From IMG/VR virus record IMGVR_UViG_3300044655_001370, positions 1-38,304 of that record: DNA of 38,304 nt. One strand, given 5' to 3'. Below, one piece after another: positions 13,476 through 20,541 of the stretch. The notes below the pieces were generated by a model that saw nothing but the letters and a program-made list of their open reading frames with translations, did not search any database and was not told the DNA's origin. Within the stretch, counting starts at the first letter, position 1, and each line of letters begins with the position of its first letter. This stretch comes from a virus. The translations under genes were made by a program, and so were the position numbers.

Positions 13476-15791
13476 ATGTCTAGTAAGTTTGAAGGACGAG
13501 TAATTTCAGCTGTAGCACCACCTACAAGCGGTACAAATTATACCGGGTCAGCTAGCGGTATGTGGGGTTTAATATCTACCGCTTACGCTAAGCAATTAAA
13601 TGTGTGGCCTAAAGGTGTAGCTAAAGCATCCGCTCCTACCATTGGCACATTATCGTTATCATCCGTTACCAACGATATTACTATACCTTTTACACCGTCA
13701 GTCGATATTGGAGCTCCAACCCTCGAAACATACGTTTTAACTGGTACCGACGGTACAACTATTACTAAGACAACTTCACCTTTTACAACAACCTTATCAC
13801 CTAATGTGGTTTACACATTCACTATACGAGGTCGTAATATTGCGGGTGACGGTGAACCAGGTGTTAGCTCAACAATAATGAGGTTGGGTACACCTACAGT
13901 TGGTACACCAATTTTTGGGAATTCTCAGGTAACAGTTCCATTTACCCCAAATGACGCAAATTTATCTGGACTGCAAACATCGTATGTTGTTACATCGTCA
14001 CCAGGTAATTTTACTGCTACTGGAACTAGTTCACCAATAGTAGTCCCTGGATTAACAAACGGTACCGCATATACATTTACCGTCCGAGCATCTAATGATT
14101 ATGGTGTTAGTTTTACGAGTGGTGCTAGCACTAGTATGATACCAGCTACAGTTACGAGTGCTCCAAGTATATCATCTGTTACCGCTGGGGTTGCACAGGC
14201 ATCTATTGCCATAACACCCCCCACTAATAATAATGGTGATGCTGTTAGTAGTTACACAGTTACCTCAAACCCAGGTAATATAACAGCGACAGGTCCAACG
14301 TCACCTGTTACTATATCCGGATTAAATGTTGATTTAACATATAATTTTACAGTAGTAGCCAATAACAAAGCTGGTTCAAGTTTACCAAGTGCTGCGAGTA
14401 ATAGTATTAGACCTGCATTCCCTCCAACAGCACCTACTAATATTATTGCAGATTCCGGCTACGCAACATCAGCTGTTATTAATTTTACACCACAATCAAA
14501 CGGTGGGTACCCTGTTACATACACCGCTACGAGTAATAGCGGTCAATCAGCAACTGGTACTTCGTCTCCGATAACAGTTACTGGATTAACAACTGGTGCT
14601 CCATATAACTTTACTGTGCGAGCAACAAACATACTAGGGTTTAATATAAGTTCAGCTAGCAATACTATGATACCTGGAACCCCTGCAGCACCATATTTAA
14701 CAGGTGTTACATATAGCTCAGGTACAACAGCAAGCGTTGCATTCAATGCGCCATCACTAAATGGTGGTTCTGCTGTAACTGGATACACCTTAATACGTTC
14801 CGATGGTGCGACTGTCAGCGGTACATCATCACCGTTAGTAATGGCTAATAATTTCACTGACGGAGTATTATATACGTTTACCGTGAAAGCTACTAATGCG
14901 AACGGCACAGGACCTGCTAGTAACACTAGTGCTCAAGGTACACCAAAACTATCTGTTTACATAACATATTCGTCACCAACCGCAAATCTAACAATAAATG
15001 ACTCGGTTATATCTAGCGCAGCTTACTCAGCTGGTTGGGATGGTTCAGCTCCAATAATAGTAAATATAACTAACAATACCACTATTTACTCAACTTCAGT
15101 AAATACTCCTGCCCTAACTATTCAAGGTATATCAGCAAATAGAACTGTAAAATTCACTAATTCTGGGTATATTATCGGAATGGGAGGATACGGTGGAAAT
15201 GGTGGTGGTAATAGCGGGCAAGCCGGTGGTTTGGGGTTATCAGTACAATCTTATATATCTGTAAATAATTCGGGTGTTATCGCCGGTGGTGGAGGCGGTG
15301 GAGGTGGTGGTGGTAATTGGAGTCAAGCAAGTTGGGGTTCAAATGGTCATTCACCTGGTGGTGGAGGTGGGGGGGGTAGATGTACGGATTATTCACCATC
15401 TAGTGGTACCTCAGCTATCTACTGGTACGGTGGGTTAAGCGTAGGTGGTGGTGGTGGTGGCGGTAATTTTTCAAGTGGTGGTACCGGCGGTGGGGGCGGG
15501 TACGCATATGGGACTGAAAATTGGTCTAACGGTTATGGTGGGGGTGGTGGGTACAATACCTATGGAGCAGGTGGTGCCGGTAATGGGGGTGCTGGAGGTA
15601 TTGCAAACCGCGCGATCGCTGGTGGTGGTGGCGGTGGTGGCGGATCTTGGGGTAGTGCTGGTGGTAACGGAGGTGCTGCTTCCCAAGGTTACGGTGGTGG
15701 TGGTAGCGGTGGTGGTGGTGGGTACTCTGTTAGTGGGACCGGATATATTACTTGGATAGCTACTGGAAATAGATACGGGGCTATAGGATAA
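13476..15791 (+). CDS. FN3-repeat, poly-glycine tail adhesin (771 aa)
   Basis: The N-terminal module (about 1-50) reads SGTNYTGSASGMWGLISTAY and is shared with the proteins at 20542 and 27806. Five fibronectin type III domains follow at about 51-136, 137-226, 227-315, 316-400 and 401-490, each with a SSPGNxTATGxSSP...GLTNGTxYTFTVRAxN pattern. Residues about 494-570 form a beta domain leading into FTNSGYIIGMGGYGGNGGG, and about 570-771 are poly-glycine tracts ending GYITWIATGNRYGAIG. That C-terminal layout resembles glycine-rich regions of GpJ-like host-specificity proteins and T4-type tip adhesins. It is probably a long flexible arm ending in a receptor-binding poly-Gly tip. An 8-G run at 15369-15376 could be slippage-prone. 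Confidence 0.8.
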   Translation: MSSKFEGRVISAVAPPTSGTNYTGSASGMWGLISTAYAKQLNVWPKGVAKASAPTIGTLSLSSVTNDITIPFTPSVDIGAPTLETYVLTGTDGTTITKTTSPFTTTLSPNVVYTFTIRGRNIAGDGEPGVSSTIMRLGTPTVGTPIFGNSQVTVPFTPNDANLSGLQTSYVVTSSPGNFTATGTSSPIVVPGLTNGTAYTFTVRASNDYGVSFTSGASTSMIPATVTSAPSISSVTAGVAQASIAITPPTNNNGDAVSSYTVTSNPGNITATGPTSPVTISGLNVDLTYNFTVVANNKAGSSLPSAASNSIRPAFPPTAPTNIIADSGYATSAVINFTPQSNGGYPVTYTATSNSGQSATGTSSPITVTGLTTGAPYNFTVRATNILGFNISSASNTMIPGTPAAPYLTGVTYSSGTTASVAFNAPSLNGGSAVTGYTLIRSDGATVSGTSSPLVMANNFTDGVLYTFTVKATNANGTGPASNTSAQGTPKLSVYITYSSPTANLTINDSVISSAAYSAGWDGSAPIIVNITNNTTIYSTSVNTPALTIQGISANRTVKFTNSGYIIGMGGYGGNGGGNSGQAGGLGLSVQSYISVNNSGVIAGGGGGGGGGGNWSQASWGSNGHSPGGGGGGGRCTDYSPSSGTSAIYWYGGLSVGGGGGGGNFSSGGTGGGGGYAYGTENWSNGYGGGGGYNTYGAGGAGNGGAGGIANRAIAGGGGGGGGSWGSAGGNGGAASQGYGGGGSGGGGGYSVSGTGYITWIATGNRYGAIG

Positions 15792-15795
15792 TGAA

Positions 15796-16056
15796 ATGGT
15801 AAAATACACGATAGATTATATTGAAACACACGTTATCATAAACTCAAAATATTTTTATGTTTGGTATGATGATCATTACGTTAACGATTTTATTAAATTA
15901 TCTAATAAAATAGTTAAGCATATTGCGACAAAATCAAATAAACGGTTAAAAAGTTATTATAAACTAACGTGCGAAACATTTGATGTACACCTACATGGGT
16001 ATTCAAAATCTACACTGAAGCGAAAATTGCGTAGAATAATACGAAAAACATTATAA
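15796..16056 (+). CDS. Small basic protein in the fibre cluster (86 aa), unknown
   Basis: The 86 residues are rich in Lys, Tyr and Ile, with aromatic segments (SKYFYVWYDDHYVNDF) and a very basic C-terminus (KSTLKRKLRRIIRKTL). It is unlike its Gly/Ser/Thr-rich neighbours and lacks fibre motifs, so it may be a non-virion protein inserted in the cluster, perhaps DNA- or RNA-binding. It starts 5 bases after the FN3 adhesin stop. It is followed by an 85-base gap holding a late-promoter-like motif. No family is recognised. Confidence 0.6.
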   Translation: MVKYTIDYIETHVIINSKYFYVWYDDHYVNDFIKLSNKIVKHIATKSNKRLKSYYKLTCETFDVHLHGYSKSTLKRKLRRIIRKTL

Positions 16057-16096
16057 TTCAATATCATAGCTGTAGTCATAATAATATTTAAAAAAG

Positions 16097-16104
16097 AATA
16101 AATA
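16097..16104 (+). promoter_or_regulatory. Late-promoter-like motif
   Basis: AATAAATA lies 38 bases before the ATG at 16142 in the 85-base non-coding gap 16057-16141. It would start late transcription of the 16142-17553 pair. Confidence 0.45.
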
Positions 16105-16141
16105 TATGATTACTCAATAATTTAACATATTAGTTTTAATT

Positions 16142-16639
16142 ATGCCTACAGTTACCGACCTCAAAACCCAGAACTACGCTATACCGTTACCCGTTTCAAC
16201 AAACCGGGTCGTTGATGATATTAACCGTATAAGCAATGCATTATTAACTATCGATACGTTATTATTATCAAAGCAAGATATCGCATCAAATACAACAAAC
16301 GTATTAAATCAATCAGGTACACTAAAAATAAATGTACTTCCAGCTTACTCAGGTGATGTTACATCTACCGCTGGTACGAGTACTCTTACATTATCCAATA
16401 GTGGTGTTTTACCTGGTGTGTATAATAAAGTTACGGTTGATGCAAAAGGTCGTGTTGTAGCTGGTAATAATGAACCCGTACAACTCAAAACAATTAACGG
16501 TAGATCTTTATTTGGTTCTGGAAATCTTATTGTAGCAGGTGGAGCAGCTGTGCCAACAGAATTAGAAAATAACCTTGATGGAGGTGGACCTACTACTAAT
16601 TATGGTGGGTTAGATCCAATCGATGGAGGACGTATTTAA
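16142..16639 (+). CDS. Tail fibre connector protein (165 aa)
   Basis: An N-terminal helix-forming part (VVDDINRISNALLTIDTLLLS) is followed by fibre-shaft motifs YSGDVTSTAGTSTLTL, SGVLPGVYNKVTVDAKGRV and LKTINGRSLFGSGNLIVAGG. It ends in a Gly-rich LDGGGP...YGGLDPIDGGRI tail. That tail and the downstream gene type are repeated at 29458-30374 (NMDGG...YGGSITIDGG). The stop overlaps the next ATG (TAATG), and a GGAGG ribosome site lies in its final codons, which ties its production to the Mtd-N protein. It is probably the proximal partner of that fibre. Confidence 0.7.
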   Translation: MPTVTDLKTQNYAIPLPVSTNRVVDDINRISNALLTIDTLLLSKQDIASNTTNVLNQSGTLKINVLPAYSGDVTSTAGTSTLTLSNSGVLPGVYNKVTVDAKGRVVAGNNEPVQLKTINGRSLFGSGNLIVAGGAAVPTELENNLDGGGPTTNYGGLDPIDGGRI

Positions 16640-17553
16640 TGGCTAGTAGAATACAATTACGCAGAGGTACAGCTCAGCAATGGACTGCATCTAACCCTAT
16701 TTTAGCAGAGGGTGAACTTTGCGTCGAACTTGATACCGCTAAATGTAAAGTTGGAGACGGCGTTAGAGCCTGGAACGACTTATCGTATGCTGTAGGTGCA
16801 ACAGGTCCAGCTGGCCCAGCCGGAACTAATGGCACTAACGGTACTAACGGTGCTATCGGTAGAGATGGTATTGATGGTGCTCCTGGACCAATGGGTCCAG
16901 TAGGTGGTACCGTAAGTTCGTCAAGTAGATTAAACATTGTAGGACCACTTAAACCTACTGTTGGTACAAGTCGTTGGTACCCTATGAAAACCGTAACTAT
17001 TGTTGGATTATCTGCTAGCTTGGGAAATCCATCTACTGTAGATACAGTACTAGCAATTAAGAAAAACGGGATTACACAACGAACAATGACGATTAATGCG
17101 AATGGGTATCGTTCGCAAGTATTAACAGGTTTAACGTATACGTTAGGTTCTAATGATTATTTAACCGTTGATGTCGTTAATGCATCCGGTGGTTCTAATT
17201 TAAATGTAGCTATTGAATTTTTCCCTCACGATAATATAGCTCTAATATCGTCAAGAATGAATTTTATAGGCAATTTACTGAATATGACTGGTTCAGCAAG
17301 ATGGTATCCAACTCGTGATCTAACATTACAACGAGCATTTTGCACTATTGGGACACCTTCAGTCGATGATGTTATTGTTGATGTGCTGTTAAATGGTACC
17401 TCTATTTTTACACTGTCAATTCCAGCTAATGAATACAAGTCCTCGATATTCGCTGATGTGAGCATGGTGTTAACACCAGATGATTTCCTAACAGCTAATA
17501 TAATAACAGCAGCGAGTGGTAGAGATTTATCTGTAGTGTTAGAATATACTTAA
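16639..17553 (+). CDS. Fibre protein: Mtd-N-like domain, collagen-like linker, two beta repeats (304 aa)
   Basis: Residues 1-52 match the major-tropism-determinant N-terminal-like domain: MASRIQLRRGTAQQWTASNP, ILAEGELCVELDT, KVGDGVRAWNDLSYA. Residues 53-91 are about 13 Gly-x-y triplets (GPAGPAGTNGTNG...), a collagen-like trimeric rod. The rest holds two copies, about 110 residues apart, of a beta domain marked by SRWYPMKTVTI / ARWYPTRDLTL, a kNG-x-x-x-T-hydrophobic-x-ANxY segment and a DDFLTA/NDYLTV strand. The protein is a fibre that probably docks by its N-terminus and ends in a receptor-binding or stabilising tip. The paralogue at 29901 shares only the N-terminal domain. No C-type lectin variable region is visible. 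Confidence 0.8.
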   Translation: MASRIQLRRGTAQQWTASNPILAEGELCVELDTAKCKVGDGVRAWNDLSYAVGATGPAGPAGTNGTNGTNGAIGRDGIDGAPGPMGPVGGTVSSSSRLNIVGPLKPTVGTSRWYPMKTVTIVGLSASLGNPSTVDTVLAIKKNGITQRTMTINANGYRSQVLTGLTYTLGSNDYLTVDVVNASGGSNLNVAIEFFPHDNIALISSRMNFIGNLLNMTGSARWYPTRDLTLQRAFCTIGTPSVDDVIVDVLLNGTSIFTLSIPANEYKSSIFADVSMVLTPDDFLTANIITAASGRDLSVVLEYT

Positions 17554-17560
17554 GAACTAC

Positions 17561-17568
17561 TATAAATA
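17561..17568 (+). promoter_or_regulatory. T4-type late promoter
   Basis: An exact TATAAATA lies in the 93-base gap before the 678-aa virion protein gene. Expected transcription starts near 17580, leaving a leader of about 65 bases that contains a perfect palindrome (17593-17612). Confidence 0.6.
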
Positions 17569-17592
17569 ACCGTATCAATAAAACAACATTCA

Positions 17593-17612
17593 ATGTTTAT
17601 TTAAATAAACAT
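17593..17612 (+). other. Perfect 20-base palindrome in the mRNA leader
   Basis: ATGTTTATTTAAATAAACAT is fully self-complementary. It lies between the late promoter (17561) and a strong GGAG ribosome site for the gene at 17647. It could form a leader hairpin or bind a dimeric regulator. Confidence 0.6.
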
Positions 17613-17646
17613 ATACCGATTACTAAATATTTTTGGAGTGTAAATA

Positions 17647-19683
17647 ATGGCAATAGCAGTTACGTCACCTGGACCAAATACTGTACAAATCACTACATCG
17701 AACGATGGCGGTGTGTATAGTGACCAAACTGATTTATTCCAAGCTGTATCAGATGCAATCACCGGTGTTAATCCTGTACGTACAACAGGTTGGGCACTTC
17801 ACGATTCATTTACAGTTGGAACAACTTTGACACAAGTGTTCAAAGGTATTAATAAAGACAACACTACGTATAAAAATATTATACTACGTTGGGATACAGT
17901 TCGTCATGAAATTATAACCAGCACATGTGAAGTATGGGATGCAATCAACCATATTCCACAGAATGAAGCTTGGACGTTCTTCAATTCATGCCCAATTTCA
18001 TACCAAATGGCTGCAACTGATTTACTCCTCATGTTGAACCCAAGATGGTTGATTTTGCATTCGTATATGGCAAATGAGCCCGGTTCGTGGGCTGGTGTTG
18101 TTGAAACAGCTCGTGAAGATGTAGCTGATACAGCTGCAGCAGCGGTACCATGCTGGGGTTGGGTAAGTTCAAACTTATGGATGTTGGGTGCAACATCTAC
18201 ATCTTCTAGACCATTACCCAGTGTGAGTGCTTCGTACCCACTGATGTGCGTTCCTAGAACAAGAACAGGTTTTACAACGACCAATGCTGCTATAAACTGG
18301 TCAGCTGATTACGGTGCTACGCAGTACCCACATTGGTTAGCAAATACAGGTGGTGCTTTCATTTATTACTTAGGTAACCAACAAAATAAATTTGTTGCTA
18401 ATTCGTGGGATGTTACAAAGCGGATGGTTTTACCTATCAAACCTATTGCTGAATACATGTCAGCTAATATCACAAACTATGGTCAAATGTTTGGGTTGAA
18501 AGTTGTGTCTCCAGCTGGTTTGAATATGAATAAAATTCAAGTCAATACTGATGCAGATGGGAATTATTCACCTGCTGCGACAGTAGCTGATCATTGGTTG
18601 TTGAACAATCACCACAAATATATGAGCGCTGATAACGCATCGTGGTTTACAAACGTTGCTTTGGTACGTACTGATGTCACGATTGGCTATAGACCAGAAT
18701 TTGTTTGTTCTGTTGGTGATCACTATTACGTGACAAACGGTGTTGCTGGTAGCAGAATTGGTAAAGTTAATATTTTACTTGGTACTTACACCAACATTAC
18801 TAATGCATACGCTGCTATGGATTTGCAATATGACGGTGAACGATATGTTTATGTATGTCATACCTCCGGTATCCTTAGAATTGATACTAGAAATAACGAT
18901 GCGCAAACCAATTTAGCTATATCAAACGGTACATTTACGTTGGCGTTAACTCCAACTCACATTGTTACAACACCATACAATGCAAGTACTACTCCTGTTA
19001 TTACACGTATTTTAAGATCTACATTTGCTGTTGATGCTACTAACGGTTCATTAACGTTAGCGACCTTTACCGAATCTGTAAGATTGACAGATGCTGTTGG
19101 TGACGCAGAAGGTAACATCCATATAGCTGGACCTGTTGCTACTGCTGGTAACTTTAAAATGGTAAAAATACCATATGCAACACCAGCATCGATTGTATAC
19201 TCAACTCTGGATCAGATAGTTTGCGCAAACGTGGGGTTCCAGTTCTTAGATGAAAATAATATGTTGTGCTGGAAAGCTGTTACATCTGGTCAAATGAGAT
19301 ATTTACAATTCAATCCAAAAACAATGGCTCAGGTAGCCGTTGGTACAATATCAACATTCTCAGCATTGACTAACCAACATAAACTATCTTGCGCTAGAAT
19401 AGCTGGTGTGCTAAAAGTGTTAGCACGCGGTTCAGGTACAACTACATATAGTTCATTACTATCATTAGGTACTACATGTACCACTTCATTAGGTACACCT
19501 GTATTATCTGTTGATTTATACGGTGCTACCAATATGACGTACGCTAGTGCCAATAGCATGATGTTCTGGGATGGTGCAAGATTGGTTAGTAACACTGAGA
19601 CACAATTGAGATGGTTCACTAATATGAACGGTGTAAACATTTACAATGGTCAAACCGTTGGTCAAGCTACTATTCCTGCATAA
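17647..19683 (+). CDS. Large virion structural protein, possible beta-propeller C-terminus (678 aa)
   Basis: The start has a GGAGTG ribosome site. Residues about 1-160 form a conserved-looking domain with GWALHDSFTVGTTLTQVF, YKNIILRWDTVRHEI and NEAWTFFNSCPISY, then LLLMLNPRWLILHSY. I recall this pattern from uncharacterised virion proteins of T4-like environmental phages. From about residue 345 the sequence changes to repeating strands of the type DGERYVYVCHTSGILRIDT, AEGNIHIAGPV and DENNMLCWKAV, which suggests a beta-propeller. The fibre-shaft and FN3 patterns of the neighbouring genes are absent, as are long Gly runs. It heads a three-gene unit (17647-20431) between a late promoter and a terminator, and may form one particle component with the next two products. 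Confidence 0.65.
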   Translation: MAIAVTSPGPNTVQITTSNDGGVYSDQTDLFQAVSDAITGVNPVRTTGWALHDSFTVGTTLTQVFKGINKDNTTYKNIILRWDTVRHEIITSTCEVWDAINHIPQNEAWTFFNSCPISYQMAATDLLLMLNPRWLILHSYMANEPGSWAGVVETAREDVADTAAAAVPCWGWVSSNLWMLGATSTSSRPLPSVSASYPLMCVPRTRTGFTTTNAAINWSADYGATQYPHWLANTGGAFIYYLGNQQNKFVANSWDVTKRMVLPIKPIAEYMSANITNYGQMFGLKVVSPAGLNMNKIQVNTDADGNYSPAATVADHWLLNNHHKYMSADNASWFTNVALVRTDVTIGYRPEFVCSVGDHYYVTNGVAGSRIGKVNILLGTYTNITNAYAAMDLQYDGERYVYVCHTSGILRIDTRNNDAQTNLAISNGTFTLALTPTHIVTTPYNASTTPVITRILRSTFAVDATNGSLTLATFTESVRLTDAVGDAEGNIHIAGPVATAGNFKMVKIPYATPASIVYSTLDQIVCANVGFQFLDENNMLCWKAVTSGQMRYLQFNPKTMAQVAVGTISTFSALTNQHKLSCARIAGVLKVLARGSGTTTYSSLLSLGTTCTTSLGTPVLSVDLYGATNMTYASANSMMFWDGARLVSNTETQLRWFTNMNGVNIYNGQTVGQATIPA

Positions 19684-19695
19684 AGGAATATAACT

Positions 19696-20238
19696 ATGCC
19701 TGCTATGTCTTTTACAACATATGCCAGCTTAGGTGCATACACTGGGGGTTTCTCCAGTGTACGTGTACCTATTAGAAAAACAGGAAAATTAAACTCTACT
19801 ATGTCGTTTTTACAAAAAACAACAGGTATGGTAACACCTAAAAGTACAGGTTATAAATCTAATACTACAGTTGGTGCTTGGAACCCCGGTACAATAAGAT
19901 TGACGAATGGTTTTCGTACACCAAAAATTGGTACCGTGTTAAAACGGTTCAATGAAGCTCGGGAATACACAGGTATGGTACCACCAAAATTCTCATCGTT
20001 TAAACGAGTTGGTATATTTGGAGTGTACGCTGTTGATAGGGTTCGAATGTCGTCAGGTGTTTTATTAAAACCAATCATTGGTACTAATAGAATTTCGTTT
20101 TCAACTATGAGTAAAATGACAGGTTTAGATCCAGTTTTAGTTGGTAGTGTGAATGCAAAAATTAAATTGTGGAGCTCTACTGTAGAGACTATTACAGGTC
20201 CATCGACTTCACAAGAAACAATACAATTTTGGAGTTAA
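19696..20238 (+). CDS. Basic protein of the 17647-20431 unit (180 aa), unknown
   Basis: The ribosome site AGGA lies 7 bases before the ATG. The 180-aa protein is rich in Ser, Thr, Lys and Arg and has a run of short segments of similar style: RKTGKLNSTMSFLQKTTGM, NGFRTPKIGTVLKRF, PPKFSSFKRVGIFGVYA, FSTMSKMTGLDPV. The repeated F/Y-x-x-basic-G-hydrophobic style hints at degenerate internal repeats of about 35 residues. It has no signal peptide or membrane segment. Its basic character suggests contact with an acidic partner or nucleic acid. I do not recognise it. Confidence 0.6.
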   Translation: MPAMSFTTYASLGAYTGGFSSVRVPIRKTGKLNSTMSFLQKTTGMVTPKSTGYKSNTTVGAWNPGTIRLTNGFRTPKIGTVLKRFNEAREYTGMVPPKFSSFKRVGIFGVYAVDRVRMSSGVLLKPIIGTNRISFSTMSKMTGLDPVLVGSVNAKIKLWSSTVETITGPSTSQETIQFWS

Positions 20239-20239
20239 C

Positions 20240-20431
20240 ATGAATTATACAGAAGCGTCAAACTTATTACCGTTAGCTCAGTTCATCTATTATGATGTAT
20301 CTGAAGCAGACATGGCAAAAGTAAAAGTTACACATTACGTGTCGTACGCTAACGAAAAAACAATTTTGGGTACACTCGAACCTATTAAAACGTTAGCTGA
20401 GAAAGAAATCACTAAAAATATGAAATTCTAG
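20240..20431 (+). CDS. Small protein (63 aa), possible assembly partner, unknown
   Basis: It starts 2 bases after the 180-aa gene with a GGAG ribosome site inside that gene's end, and it is the last gene before a strong terminator (20445-20476). The 63 residues are probably helical (MNYTEASNLLPLAQFIYYDV; TLAEKEITKNMKF). Its size and position at the end of a structural unit fit a chaperone or minor subunit, but no motif confirms this. Confidence 0.6.
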   Translation: MNYTEASNLLPLAQFIYYDVSEADMAKVKVTHYVSYANEKTILGTLEPIKTLAEKEITKNMKF

Positions 20432-20444
20432 TATTTCGATTTAG

Positions 20445-20476
20445 AAATAAACCCGGTGCAAACTGGGTTTATTTTT
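20445..20476 (+). terminator. Strong rho-independent terminator
   Basis: A 13-bp stem (20445-20457 with 20462-20474, one G-T pair) closes on a GCAA tetraloop and is followed by TTTTTG. It ends the 17647-20431 unit. The rest of the gap to 20541 is AT-rich, with a TATATAAAATA promoter-like stretch near 20485 but no exact late motif. Confidence 0.85.
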
Positions 20477-20541
20477 GTCTTTATATATAAAATAGTATTT
20501 TAATAAGTTTTATTTTATATGTGTTTGCCTATAGGTAAGGT

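Larger units (their letters stand above)
8803..15791 (+). repeat. Duplicated adhesin block A (paralogous to 24997-29023)
   Basis: The gene order is VEVTG-ending protein, INFDHSSNNISASSGN fibre, (APC chaperone), GRSLTMSLIFGY protein, YGKTAFLTP protein, FN3/poly-Gly adhesin. Block B repeats it at 24997-29023 without the chaperone and with the two fibre genes joined. Matching is at protein level and shows clear divergence. Confidence 0.7.

Noticed and set aside
15181-15780. GGT/GGA-rich tracts as a CRISPR, minisatellite or mobile-element repeat
   Set aside because: They are glycine codons in an intact frame with irregular spacing; there are no constant repeat-spacer units.
16801-16911. Bacterial or eukaryotic collagen gene fragment
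   Set aside because: Short Gly-x-y linkers are common in phage fibres, and this one lies in frame between two fibre domains.
16639-17553. Diversity-generating retroelement target (suggested by the Mtd-N-like domain)
   Set aside because: No reverse transcriptase, template repeat or C-type lectin variable region is visible in the window; the Mtd-N domain is common in fibres without such systems.
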